64,000 nt of DNA from Eublepharis macularius (GCF_028583425.1 NC_072801.1:65983766-66047765), one strand, 5' to 3'. Shown: positions 1 through 10,594, counted from the stretch's first letter. The notes: generated by a model from the letters alone, not told the origin. A program made the numbers and translations.

Positions 1-234
1 GCCACGTGGCCTAGAAGTGCATAGCTTCAAAGCCCACCTCTCCAACCCATCCAGGATGTCCCTAGGGAAGACATAAAATGCAGTTAGAATTACAGGGAAA
101 CAACAGAATAACAGAGTGGTTTCTAGTTGCTTTCAAAGCTGAATTTTTTTTTCTATTGTAGCATTTCCCAATTACATGACTGCTAGTGCTTATTATAACA
201 ACATTTGATTCATATGCTACCCTTCAGGACAACT
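1..234. other. No recognisable gene
   Basis: AT-rich sequence in which I see no exon, RNA gene or recognisable repeat. It is probably intronic sequence of the V2R remnant whose exon 4 lies downstream. Confidence 0.4.
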
Positions 235-446
235 TAGCTCCCACCCAGAGTGGTTTTCAAATATGTTATTATTATCCCCACAATAATAAGCACCCTATGA
301 AGTGGGTAGGGCTGAGAGAGCTCTTAGAAACTGTGACTGACCCAAGGTCACCTAGCTGGCTTCAAGTGGAGGAGTGGGGAATCAAACCCAGTTCTCCGGA
401 TCAGGGTTCCGCGCTCTTAACCATTACACCAAATTGTCTCTCTCAT
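235..446 (-). mobile_element. tRNA-derived SINE (antisense)
   Basis: On the minus strand the copy starts near 441 with a tRNA-like head. A-box-like bases (TGGTGTAATGG) and a B box (GGTTTGATTCC) are visible, followed by a body that runs into a GGGGATAATAATAAC-type tail. This is the common squamate tRNA-SINE layout. The 90-codon plus-strand reading frame across it is only the SINE read backwards. Confidence 0.65.
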
Positions 447-1137
447 TATTTGGGATGAGTCTTGTTTACTACATTGCCCCATAATGTGCATCCCAGATGA
501 GCCATCACCAGGAGCAGCAGAGGCAGCATTGACAGAAGGAAGGTCCAGATCAGTGGGAGCAGGGAAGAGTCTCTCTTGAAGGTCCTCAGCTCAGAACACA
601 GCAGGTCCTGGAGGCACACCATGTCGAAATGCTTCTAGCAATCACAGTGAATGCCAGGGAGGGGTCAGAGGACACACCTGATGTGGTGCAGTTTCAAGCA
701 CTGAGAAAAGATCTCACACAGAATGCCACCTCTGTGAGGCAGCTTGGGAAAGACTGCAAAAGAATTCCTCTGGGTAGAAAATACAAGAGAGCAATAAAAA
801 AAAGCTCACAGACTCACCATAGGCTGTGTTGCTCCCATGAACTAGGCTGAGGTGGAGGTGTGGACCAGTGAGGGAAGAGGAGGAGTGGCAGGAAGCCTCT
901 TCCAACAGTGGCAACGTGGTTGGCGCCATTCCAGAGGCACATAAAGTTGTGGCCATTCCAACCCAACAGAAGTGTCTGTGTATTATTTGCCAAAACCCAG
1001 ACAGTACATAGCACATAGGGGGCAATAGACGTAACAACCCAGAGATCGGAATTCTGCATATTTTAGCCATACAAGGTGCAGTCAATGTGCTCCGTCTCAC
1101 CATGCATTCTTTCTGTAAACTTTTCTCTCCCATCTAG
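447..1137 (+). other. Intron 3 remnant of V2R-A
   Basis: Patches align by eye with 19540-20228, the intron between exons 3 and 4 of the intact receptor V2R-C. Examples are the GATCAGNGGNAGCAG and GCAGTTTCA...GAGATAAGATCT-like stretches. This makes it the matching intron of the broken receptor. No exon is visible here, and exons 1-3 would lie outside the window on the left. Confidence 0.45.
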
Positions 1138-1252
1138 CTACACTCTATTCTGAGGAAGGTTCACTTTAACAATAGCGCTGGGGATGAAATCGTCTTTGAT
1201 GAAAACAGAGGACTGGTGGTTGGGTACGACATCATCAACACAATCACATTCC
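1138..1252 (+). pseudogene. V2R-A exon 4 fragment, interrupted by L1
   Basis: After a CATCTAG acceptor the frame reads [17 protein letters not shown] and continues through FDENRG to INTITF. It is a clear match to exon 4 of V2R-C (20229-20456), which encodes the last part of the extracellular Venus-flytrap ligand-binding domain. About half the exon is present. At about 1252 the sequence passes directly into the 5' end of an L1, so the exon lacks its 3' half and splice donor. Expected function (pheromone or chemical sensing in vomeronasal neurons) is lost. The same gene's exon 6 is probably the inverted copy at 11710-12614. Confidence 0.85.
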
Positions 1253-2182
1253 AAGACTTCCATTTTGGGATCCATGAAGGTCTAACGCAGCTCTAAGAGC
1301 TGAGCTGTCCGGGCTGCTGTTTTGGAGGCTGGAGGGGCTAAAATTGCCCGCGGCCAACTGTTCTCAGGCAGAGAACAGGCATAGAACACTCAAGAATCTC
1401 AGGGCGCATTGATCTCGGGCAAGGGGGGTCCTGCGCAACGGATTCTCTCCCGTCCCTTGAGGTCCCACCCGAAGACAGGTCTTGCCAGAATCTCTGCAGC
1501 AGCTTAGGGGCCAATGCGGTTGGCATAAGACCTACATGCCCAAGCTTCAACAGGGACAAGAAGAGCTGGACGGAAGTGGAGATTGAAACAGCGATTACAA
1601 CCCGCGGAAGCGTTTAAGAAGGTAAAGATCACTATCTCTTGAAATGGGACAGATTACTTAAAATAAGGAAGCATTAAAGTAGATTGGAAAACTGCAACAG
1701 AGTGACTATAAGGAGGGGAAGCTCCGGCAAGAACTGTATTAAAAAAAGGACTAAGCAAAACAGAGTTATAAAGGGAATTGGATTATTGTTTTACATACCT
1801 GCGGTAACAAACAAATAGCGGGCTGTGAGAAAGTTTTACTATCGTGAGAACTGCTGTGGGAGGACAGGAAACAGGAAGTACGTAACAACGATAGAGTTGC
1901 TGGAGAGAAGCGGCCCTTTCTTGACTACAGGAAGAAGGGAATCGCCATCTTTGAAAGGGGAAGAGTCACAGCTTCAGCGGAAGAGGAAGTAAGCCATATT
2001 GGATTACAAATAAGGGGGAATAACCATAGAGGAACCATAGAGAAAAGACGCCCGACATTTTGGACTCTTTAATTGACTTTTCTGGAATAAGACTGGGACA
2101 TTTAAACTAAGAGAATATTAAGTTAAGCGCCACGGAGCTAAGGAAGCGAGCGGACTCGTGGGAGCGAGGTAAAGCAAGCCCC

Positions 2183-2962
2183 ATGATGTCGAAAAAAGAG
2201 TGGCAAGCGGCGATAGAGAACTTGGACAAAAAACTCTCAGAAGGGATTAAGGAGCTTAAGGACATGATACTCGAGTTGGCGAAAGAGTTAAAAGAGACAC
2301 TTAAGAATGAACTGGCAGAAGTGAAAAAAGGTATGGAAACGATACAAAATGACTTGCAAGCGACACAGTAAAGAGTTAATGTAGTAGAAAATGCGGTGGA
2401 GACTCTAGCACATACGCAACGAACTGAGATGAGGGTGATGAGGGGTAGAATGGCCGTTGCAGAGAGTAAACATATGGAGAAGCAGCTGAGGTTTCGAGGC
2501 TTGCCGGAAGTGGAAGGAAAGACGGCCCAAGAACAGATTACTGAGGTGTTGGCTGAGTACCTGGGGAAGGAGGAGGAGGAAATTGTGGCTATCCTAGATG
2601 TGGTGTATAGAATAAACTCAAGATTTGCAACCCAGAGGAAATTACCAAGAGACGTGATTGTGCAGTTCACGACTAGAAACATGAGAGAAATGATTGTGAG
2701 CAAGCAATTTCAAGACCCATTGGAGGTTGATGGCAAGACGGTTATTATTATGAAGGAGCTACCCAGATCGGTGTTGCTAGACCAGAAAAAATATAAAATC
2801 CTAGTCCAGATTCTGAAGGACATGAAAATAAGGTATAGATGGGAAATGCCTGAAGGAATGTCCTTTGAATTTGGTGGAGTGAAAAAGCGCATCAGATCTG
2901 AACTAGAAATGGAAAAGTTTATTAGGGACAATGAAAAGGACTTACCAACAATAAGGCCATGA
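2183..2962 (+). pseudogene. L1 ORF1 (RNA-binding protein), nonsense mutation
   Basis: Begins with ATG ATG TCG AAA (MMSKKEWQ). The N-terminal third is Lys/Glu-rich and predicted coiled coil. The remainder has L1 ORF1 RRM/CTD features such as KQLRFRGLPEVEGK and LPRDVIVQF. An in-frame TAA at 2369-2371 replaces the CAA seen in the copy at 40409-41194 (a C-to-T change) and cuts the protein after 62 residues. ORF1p normally trimerises and coats L1 RNA. Its TGA stop at 2960-2962 overlaps the ORF2 ATG at 2959-2961. Confidence 0.85.
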
Positions 2963-5005
2963 TTATGGAGTGCAAATTATTATCTTGTAATGTAAATGGA
3001 CTTAATTCACCTAATAAGAGAAAAAATATCTTCCACTGGCTATTAAAACAAAAATGTGATATTGTGTGTCTACAAGGAACCCATATTAGAAAGCAGGATG
3101 TAAAATATTTAAAAATGAACAAATTGGGCAATGATTTTGTAGCGGCCTCAACAAAGAAAAAAAGAGGAGTGGTGCTGTACATAAAGGAGGAGCTACAGCC
3201 AAAATTAGTGGTGAGAGACGTGAAAGCCAGATTTTTAGCAGTGGAATGTATATGGAATTTAAAGAAAGTGTTGGTGATTGGAATTTATGTACCTAATGGA
3301 GCGAAAGAAAGCTTCTTTGAGGATTTAAGGAAGCAACTGGATGAACTTTCTTACGATCAGATAATTTTAGCTGGTGACTTCAATGGAGTTACTAATTTGG
3401 ACCAGGACAAGAAATTAGTAACTGCACAAAAGAAAAGAGGATTATTACCAAAGGCTTTTTTTGTATTAACGCAACAAGAAACTTTGGAGGATGTATGGAG
3501 AAGACAGAATCCCAAATGCAGACAATATACGCTTTTTTTCGGTGAGACATTCTACGTTATCACGAATTGATATGATCTGGGCCTCAAAGGAATTAGTGCT
3601 TCGGACTAAGGATGTGGAAATATTGCCTATGGTAGACTCAGATCATAATCCAATTATGTGGAAGTTCGGAAAAAGAACTAAAAGGAGAGGATGGAGAATA
3701 AATGAGGACTTGTTACAAGAAGGAGAAAATATGGAGACGTTGAGAAGGGAGACTAAGTTCTTCATACAATACAACATGAACAGAGAAGTACCAACCAATA
3801 AGGTATGGGACACTTATAAGGCAGTAATTAGAGGCATATTAATGGACTTAAATGGAAGAGCCAGGAAAAAAAGAGAAGAAAAGAGACAGGAGATTATGGA
3901 GAAAATAAAAGCCAAAGCGATTCAATTAAAGAAAAGGCCAGGGAAAAAGAAGATATATCAGGATATTAAAATCCTTCAAGAGCAATTGACGGCAATGAAC
4001 AACAAAGAATTGGAATGGAATCTCCAGAGATTGAATCAAAAGTCGTTTGAAGGCGCAAATAAATCTGGGAAATATCTGGCGTGGCAATTGAAGAAGAGAA
4101 AGGAGAAGAAAGTAATAAATAAAATCTGTGAAGATAATAAAGTGCATCTGGAACAGACTGCCATTAGTAGAGCCTTTTACAAATTTTATGCAAAGTTGTA
4201 CAATAAAAAAGAAGTGAATAAAGACTCAATAGCAAGTTATTTGGAGAAAATGAAATTACCAGCAATTTCGGAGGGATGGAGAGACAAACTGAATAGCGAA
4301 GTGACGGAAGAAGAGTTAAGAAAGGCAATACAGTCAACAAATTTGGGAAAGGCGCCAGGACCTGATGGACTGACAGCTAAATTTTACAAGGTAATGGCTA
4401 ATGAACTGGTGCCATTCTTAAAAGAAGTGATCAATGGAGTTTTGAGGGACCAAAGGACTCCAGATACTTGGAGTGAGGCCAACATATCATTGATTCCAAA
4501 AGAGGGACAAGACTTGACTAATGTTAAAAATTACAGACCCATCTCGTTACTGAATAATGACTATAAAATCTTTGCGAAAATATTGGCGGAGAGAGTAAAG
4601 GGATGGATGTCTGAATTTATAGCAGAGGAACAAGCTGGTTTTTTACCAAATAGACAAATTAAAGACAATTTAAGGACAGTCATAAATGCTACTGAATACT
4701 ATGATAAGCGTTGTGATAAGGAGGTTGGATTCTTCTTTGTGGATGCTGAAAAAGCATTTGACAATTTAAACTGGGACTTTATGTTTGTCACTATGGAACA
4801 GCTACAAATGGGGGAAAGATTCATAAGAGCAGTAAAAGAAATCTATAGGGACCAGAGTGCAGCAATTGTAGTGAATGACGAGGTGACTAAGAAATTGACT
4901 ATAGGTAAAGGTACAAGACAAGGTTGCCCGTTGTCTCCACTGTTGTTTATTTTGGTTTTGGAGATACTGATGATACAGATTCGAGAAGATGATGCAATTC
5001 GATGT
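2959..5005 (+). pseudogene. L1 ORF2 (endonuclease-RT), frameshifted and truncated
   Basis: The N-terminal AP-endonuclease domain is recognisable: NVNGLNSPNKR, AGDFNGV and SDHNPI. The catalytic Glu motif reads CLQGTH instead of the QETH seen in copy 2, so E is replaced by G. A frameshift lies near 3528-3545 around a T7 run; frame 2959-3570 switches to the frame running 3491-5086. RT motifs follow: NYRPISLLNNDYKIF, FVDAEKAFDNLNWDF and GTRQGCPLSPLLF. The FADD motif and everything C-terminal are missing because L1 ends at 5005. Non-functional. Confidence 0.85.
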
Positions 5006-5088
5006 ATTGTCGAAGGCTTTCACGGCCGGAGAACAATGGTTGTTGTGGGTTTTCCGTGCTGTATTGCCGTGGTCTTGGCATTGTAGTT

Positions 5089-5129
5089 CCTGACGTTTCG
5101 CCAGCAGCTGTGGCTGGCATCTTCAGAGG
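5089..5129 (-). ncRNA. Hammerhead ribozyme-like core in PLE-1 tail
   Basis: On the minus strand: CCU, then CUGAAGA (CUGANGA consensus), a 6-bp stem II GCCAGC/GCUGGC with a 7-nt loop, then GAAA, ACGUC and AGG. CCU pairs with AGG as stem I. GUC is the expected NUH cleavage triplet. Helix III is only the palindrome ACGU with no loop, so folding within one molecule is doubtful and a dimer (two strands sharing ACGU) is more likely. Hammerheads are known in PLE terminal regions. Activity is inferred, not shown. Confidence 0.65.
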
Positions 5130-5197
5130 TGTAGCACCAAAAGACAGAGATCTCTCAGTGTCACAGTGTGGAAAAGATGTAGGTCATTTGTATCTAC

Positions 5198-6555
5198 TCA
5201 GGAGGGGTGGGGTTGAGCTGAGTCATCCTGTAAGAGTTTCCCAGGGTGTGGAATGCTAATGGAGGGAGGCTTCACTGTATCCTGAGGAGGTTCTTTTGCA
5301 TATGGATTGGTACTTGATGTGTTAATCTTCTCTGCAGGGCTATTGTCGGGGATAGAATGTTTTGTTAGCCTGGTGTTTTTCAGAACTGGCAACCATGCTC
5401 TGTTCATTCTTAAGGTTTCTTTTTTCCTGTTGAAGTTTTGCTTATGCTTGTGAATTTCAATGGCTTCCCTGTGCAGTCTGACAAAGTAGTTGGAAGTGTT
5501 GTCCAGTATTTTGGTGTCCTGGAATAAGATACTGTGCCCTGTTTGAGTTAGGCTATGTTCAGCCACTGCTGATTTTTCAGGTTGTCCAAGTCTGCAGTGT
5601 CTTTCACGTTCTTTTATTCTTGTCTGGATGCTACACTTTGTGGTCCCGATGTAAACTTGTTCACAGCTGCAGGGTATACAGTATACTCCTGCAGAGGTGA
5701 GGGGGTCTTTACTGTCTTTTGCTGATCGTAGCATCTGTTGTATTTTTTGGGTGGGTCTGAATACTGCTTGAAGGTTATGCTTTTTCATAAGCTTTCCCAT
5801 CTGATCAGTAATTCCTTTGATATATGGTAAAAACACTTTTCCTGTAGGAGACTGTTTTTCCTTGGTTGTTTGATTCATCCTGGGTTTGATTGCTCTTTGG
5901 ATTTCATTTCTGGAGTAGCCATTTGCCTGAAGTGCGTGGTTTAGATAATTAATTTCCTCATTGAGAAAGTGCGGCTCACATATCCGTCTTGCACGATCCA
6001 CTAATGTTTTCATTATGCCTCTTTTCTGTCGGGGGTGGTGATTGGAGTTTTTGTGTAAGTACCGATCAGTGTGAGTTGGTTTCCTGTAAACCTTGTGACC
6101 TAACTGAAAGTTTGCTTTGCGGATGACCAAGGTATCCAGAAATGGGAGTTTTCCCTCGATTTCTTTCTCCATTGTGAATTGTATGTTCAGGTGGATGTTG
6201 TTGAGATGATTCAAAAACCCCATCAATTCTTCCTCCCCATGGCTCCGAATGATAAATGTATCATCCACAAACCGGAACCATACACTAGGTTTGTGGGGTG
6301 CTGATTCTAGAGCTGTTTTTTCAAAATGTTCCATGTAGAAGTTTGCTATAACTGGGCTGAGTGGGCTCCCCATGGCCACCCCATCCATCTGTTCATAGAA
6401 TTCGTTGTCCCATTGGAAGTAACTGGTTATCAGACAATGGTGGAATAAGGCTGTTACATCCTCTGGGAAAATCTGATTAATAAGTGCAATAGTGTCTTTT
6501 ACTGGAACCTGGGTAAACAGGGATACAACATCAAAACGGACAAGTATGTCTTGTG
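5198..6555 (-). pseudogene. PLE-1 reverse transcriptase with GIY-YIG endonuclease, 5'-truncated ORF
   Basis: An open frame continues upstream of the first Met (6388) to the edge of the fragment. RT motif A is RFDVVSLFTQVP, motif B MDGVAMGSPLSPVIAN and motif C FRFVDDTFII (catalytic DD kept). Further on come the PLE thumb (LPFLDTLVIRK, HTDRYLHKNSNHHP) and the C-terminal GIY-YIG block (GVYCIPCSCEQVYIGTT, then RIKERERHCRLG). The C-terminus is at 5198. PLE proteins nick DNA with the GIY-YIG domain and prime reverse transcription from it. The frame is uninterrupted within the fragment, but the N-terminal half is absent, so the unit is dead. Confidence 0.8.
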
Positions 6556-6930
6556 GATTGAGTTATTGGTTGAATCACTTCATCACTGAGCCTTTTGTCA
6601 GGGTTGTGTGGCTCCATGTGTACATCTAGTGCAACAGAACACACATGCATGCAGGTGAGAACGGTGTTGCAAAGGAGTCCCACCCTGTCCTTAGGCCTGC
6701 AATGGACTGTGTCAGTTTCCTGCGCTGCAGTGTAAAGACTCTCTTTCTAAAGAGACTAAAGACTCTCTTTCTGGGCAACACTGCCCATGCCTGTACCCTG
6801 CTTTCACACGTATCTGTTTCCTGCTTACGTTTCTGCTATGGATTACCTACACTGGGCTGTTCCTGTCTCTGCAATGAACTGTGTTACCTATGCTTCCATG
6901 GAACCCTGCCTCACCTGGGCCCAAGACGCA

Positions 6931-7855
6931 CTGTTAGCAGCCAGGTGCCAGCCGGGGAGACCTCCAGCAAGCCTGGCCAGGCACCCCCCGGCCAGTTCCC
7001 TCCTGGAACCTCCCGCGGGCCGGTCACGGAGCTTGCCCTCGCTACCGGACAGCCTGCTAGCAAGCCCTAGCCTTGCCCAGCCAGCAGCCATGTTCCCAGG
7101 CAGCTAGAAGACCCAGAGAAGCAGCTTGCTGAGAGAAGCCATTTCGGAGAGGCAAGCAGACCACGTCCGCAGCGGGCAGCCTCGCCCCGCTTTGCATATC
7201 TTAACAGCCACCCCAGAATGGAAGCTAAGTGCCGGCCACCTTAAGCACTTGATGGACTTCTCACAATGCAGCCTCCGCATTCCAAAGCTGATGACATCAC
7301 GACCCAGCCCAGTGTCCTGGAACATCCTTTCAGCCCGCCCGGCATTCCCTGTCCCTCTTTTGTCCCCTCTTCCCAAAGGTGTCACAATAATAATCAAATC
7401 CTCAAGTGGCCCATCTAGGATAGTTGTAAAATCATTAAAGCCATTGTTTGACCCGTGAGAACCACTGGGAACTGCACCAGCCCAGGTTATGTTTTAGGGT
7501 ATTTAAGCTGGCCTCCCAGGCCACATGGTGTGCGTTCCATTCCTATCCAGACCCCTCGCTGTCTCTCTTCCTGTGGATCTAGTGCTGGCATTAGTCCACC
7601 TTGCTGCTGAGTCTTCTCTCCACGTCAGGATTGTGAGTATATCTAACCTCATCGATCTCAAGTGGGCTACCCCACTAATGCAACTGTCTCTATATTTCTT
7701 CCTCTGTATTTTCCTAGCTCTCGTATGTAACCTTGTACGTGTGTGCAAGTTCAGGCTTACGCCACATTATTAGTAAAAACACGTTGTACTGTTATTTAGT
7801 CTGTCTCTTTATTGCATTGCGTCTGGAGGAGGGACCCTGGTATACAATTGGTTAA
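6931..7855 (+). repeat. LTR-like / promoter-like unit in block A
   Basis: A GC-rich upstream part is followed by a TATA-like GGGTATTTAAGC near 7497 and a transcribed-looking stretch. A possible 3' end follows about 340 bp later (TATTTAGTCTGTCTCTTTATTGC ... GGTATACA). This resembles U3-R-U5 order in a solo LTR, but I cannot define TG...CA ends or a target duplication. It could equally be a decayed gene promoter. Duplicated at 45227-46151. Confidence 0.3.
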
Positions 7856-8119
7856 GATCCGCACTAAATTTAGTTCCGGACTGCTAAAGCTAATTCCCCA
7901 TTCAAAAAGAGCAGTTCCAGTAACAACGGGAGTGTGGGAACTGTGAGTTCCCTGTGGCTGCTTTAACCCCAAGGATTTTCTGCCCATTTGGGGGCTTCAT
8001 TTCAGCACGGCCCGTTTCAAAGCCCATGTTCTATACAGCTCCTGTTCTCAATATTGTAGCTGCTTATTGAAGCATTTCCAAAACCACTTGGGGAGTAAAT
8101 GGCGTAGAAAGTGAAAAAG

Positions 8120-8460
8120 AAGACCGCCCATAGGCAGGCAGGCCCTTCTCAGTCCTCCTGGATCACTCAACAGCTTTTGAAATATCTGACCATGGTATCC
8201 TTCTAGAGCACCTTTCAGGGCTGTGAGTGGGAGATACTCCTTTGCGGTGATTTCAGGACAAACTCAAAGGCCAGTTTGAGAACGTGGTTCTGTGGGCTGC
8301 TGCTCATCCCCTTCGCCTTTCAAGTTCTCCAAAGTTCTATCTTCTCTCCCATAATTGTCACAGTATCTGTGAAGCCTCGGGGACAGGTCCTCCATAGATT
8401 CGGGCTGAGTTACTATAAATATGCGGATGAACTCATCTCTCCCCTACGCTAACAACAGAT
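8120..8460 (+). mobile_element. Decayed L2/jockey-type LINE RT fragment
   Basis: In shifting frames the sequence resembles LLDxSxAFxxxDHxILLEHL (about 8140-8215) and later YYKYADELISP (8410-8440). These positions correspond to the [13 protein letters not shown] block and the YxDD block of the L2 copy at 23010-23300. Several stops and frameshifts show an old, dead copy. Duplicated at 46416-46756. Confidence 0.45.
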
Positions 8461-9207
8461 CATGGGGAGCCTGTGTAGACCACAAACGGGTGCCTAGAGG
8501 CAGTTCTGAGAAGGATGAGAGTTATGGGGTTGAAACAAAACCCAATGAGCAAAATGCAAGTGATGCCGGTAGGGGAAAGTTTGACTTCCTAAAACGGCAG
8601 TTTTATAGAATGGGATGCTGCTGGACCCACCTGCTACTGGAGAAATGGTTGGCAGTCTTAGACATGGTCCAGAAGCTACAGGTCATCAAGACAGTTTTAA
8701 TGTTTATATGTTGTAATATGTTGTTGTCCAAAGCTTTGGAGGCCATATTTGAGTGGAAAGGACAACAGTAGGTTTTTACAGATTATAATATGTATTTATA
8801 TAAAACTTCTTTGTGATGGAAGCAAAAGTTGTCTGTGTTAGGCAGTTGAAAAACGACACCAAGATCCAGAGATAGGCATGTGATTTGCCTTGGAAATATG
8901 AAATACTATACACCCCTAAAATACCTATTTGGTATTATTTGGGAATATTTGGGTATATTTGGATAAATCAGTATTTACGTACCTAAATAATCCAGCTATA
9001 TTTGGGAATATACACATACATCTTGTTTTAAAAGTTGAAACAACTTATCCCCCTTCCCTGGAGCCTTCACAGGCTTTCCAGGAAACAGTAGGGGGAGGAG
9101 AAGAATGGCTGCTTTTCTGTATGTGTGCCTGTCAGTGTTTTTTACTTCACCTATGCTGTTGTTGAGGTCTGGCTGCTTCCTTAGTATTTCTGACTTGCTA
9201 GGTTGAT

Positions 9208-9262
9208 CATAGAATCACAGAATTATAAAATCATAGAATCATAGGGTTGGAAAGGAGAGTAG
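9208..9262 (-). mobile_element. CR1-type LINE 3' terminus (antisense)
   Basis: An ATCATAGAATCACAGAAT...ATCATAGAATCATAGGGTTGGAAAGG run. It is the reverse complement of the short ATTCTATGAT-type repeat that ends CR1 LINEs in birds and reptiles. Only the end is present. The same end is at 47504-47558. Confidence 0.5.
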
Positions 9263-10511
9263 AAGTCTCCCCTAGAAGGAGGCCACAGCTGTGGCCCAGC
9301 CACAAAGGAGATGTTGTGGGGCCCCAGCCCCTCAGTTTAGTGGGTATCATCTGTGACCGGCACCCTCATGCTAGAGGAGCGGAAGCCACCTCCCTTCCCC
9401 CAGTCATAGGGAAGGGTTATTGCAAATAGGGGAGTCCAAACCTCCAAGTGCAGGGGAAGCACAGGTCTCCTTCCTTCCTCCAGGGATGGTGATTGGTGGA
9501 GACACCCTCCCATGGCCATGAGGAAGGGGTGGCCACCTTGGAAACCCACCTCTATGATGTGGCACCCTCCCATAAAAAGGGGGGTGGGGTGCCATCCACC
9601 CATGCTCCAGGGGCCTGTCACCCCCGGGGAGAGAAGGGCAACTGGCCCCTGACATCTGTTGAGCTCCCAAGGAGGGGGCAGCTAGGAACAAAAGTCACCT
9701 GACCAACATGGTGTGACCACCCCCTTAAAAGAGGGGTGTTGGGGAGGTGTTTGAGGCCACGGCACCTACCTACACTTAAGGGGCCCATTGTCCTTGGGGG
9801 AGGGAAGGGTGATGGGCCCCTGGAGCCTGTTGAGCCCAGAAGGAGGGGGTGGCCACTGAGGAAACCCACCTCGATGACATTTAAGTGTTGGGGGCCATCC
9901 CATGGCTGCTTCTCCTCAGGAAATTCTTCTAAGGTCCTCTTGCTCTTGGAGAGAGCAGCTGCTCCCCCACCACTGCAGCCTCCGTTCCTCCTTGCCGAGG
10001 TCCGGCTTGCTCCATTGATGGAGGTCCTGGAATGTAATCCTGACCTCCGATGGAGATCTGCTGATGCCTGGATGTCCACATCTGCATCCTGCCAATTTTG
10101 GTCTGTCCCCCTCAATTCCTCACTTCCACCCTCCTTCCCATGTGAGTCCCCTCCAGATGTTTGCCACCCCAAGAGTCCTTCTGTCTTTTAGTCTCCCCAC
10201 ACCCAGGCCTGCCTCCTCGTGAGGATTATTCTCCCTCCCAGAGTTTGTTTCCAGCCTTCCCTTGCGCAGTCTGATGGGGAGATTTCTATTCCCCCCACAA
10301 GATGGTCTTTCCCTTCAGGATCACCTCTGTCCTCCCACCTCCCCGAAGAAACACACTCCCTCTCCCCAAAGTTACCCTCCTCTCCTGGATTATCTGTGTC
10401 CTCATGTCTTTCAAAGTGTACTCCTCCTGCTGTCTCCCCGCAAACGGCCAGGGAAGGGTTTGTCTGGCTGCTGCTTAAGGATAGTATTGTGTCAGTGCGG
10501 TCTTTGATAGC
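9263..10511. other. GC-rich unannotated part of block A
   Basis: G- and C-runs such as AAAAAGGGGGGTGGGG and CCCCCTTAAAAGAGGGG are spaced irregularly, with several overlapping open frames on both strands. No protein family is recognised. The open frames look like a consequence of base composition, so I do not call a gene. Confidence 0.4.
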
Positions 10512-10594
10512 TGACAGTGCAATCCTAAGCAGAGTTACACCAGTCTAAGCCCATTCATTTCAATGAGCTTAGACCGGTGTAACTCTGCTTAGGA
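10512..10594. mobile_element. Short foldback (MITE-like) insertion, copy 1 only
   Basis: GCAATCCTAAGCAGAGTTAC on the left pairs with GTAACTCTGCTTAGGATTGC on the right. The arms continue through ACCAGTCTAAGC/GCTTAGACCGGT around a short AT-rich loop. The corresponding site in copy 2 (about 48806-48808, GATAGCAAAGTCTG) lacks it, so it inserted after the duplication or was cleanly lost from copy 2. Confidence 0.75.

Larger units (their letters stand above)
1253..5005 (+). mobile_element. LINE-1, 5'-complete, 3'-truncated (copy 1)
   Basis: The 5' end (GACTTCCATTTTGGGATCC) matches the 5' end of the full-length L1 at 42122, so the 5'UTR is complete. It is followed by ORF1 and ORF2. The element stops inside the RT palm region, shortly after a QGCPLSPLLF motif and before the FADD motif, where it meets an antisense PLE tail at about 5005. 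Loss of the 3' half with a complete 5' end is the reverse of usual L1 truncation. It points to a later deletion or rearrangement, not incomplete reverse transcription. Inserted in V2R-A exon 4. Confidence 0.85.
5006..6555 (-). mobile_element. Penelope-like element fragment PLE-1 (antisense)
   Basis: Read on the minus strand from 6555 to 5006: RT from motif A onward, C-terminal GIY-YIG nuclease, then a roughly 190-nt 3' tail ending AAAGCCTTCGACAATACA next to L1. The tail contains a hammerhead-type core. The 5' part is missing, and the 6555 end abuts duplicated block A. A related tail fragment in the same orientation lies just outside block A copy 2 (44440-44615). No target duplication is visible because both junctions are rearranged. 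Confidence 0.8.

Noticed and set aside
186-458. 90-codon plus-strand frame
   Set aside because: It is an antisense tRNA-derived SINE.
481-620. Signal-peptide-like minus-strand run (MLPLLLLVMAHLGC) considered as a V2R exon 1
   Set aside because: It lies in sequence that aligns with V2R intron 3 and on the wrong strand, with no splice support.
2107-2703. 198-codon minus-strand frame, and 171-codon plus frame at 40758-41273
   Set aside because: Both are antisense shadows of L1 ORF1.
6645-7107. Overlapping 141- and 106-codon frames (copy 2 at 44984-45403)
   Set aside because: The frames differ between copies because of indels and carry no recognisable domain.
8421-8771. 116-codon frame identical in both block A copies (46717-47067)
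   Set aside because: Identity follows from recent duplication. The upstream part overlaps an L2-type RT relic and no start context or domain is seen, so it is not called a gene.
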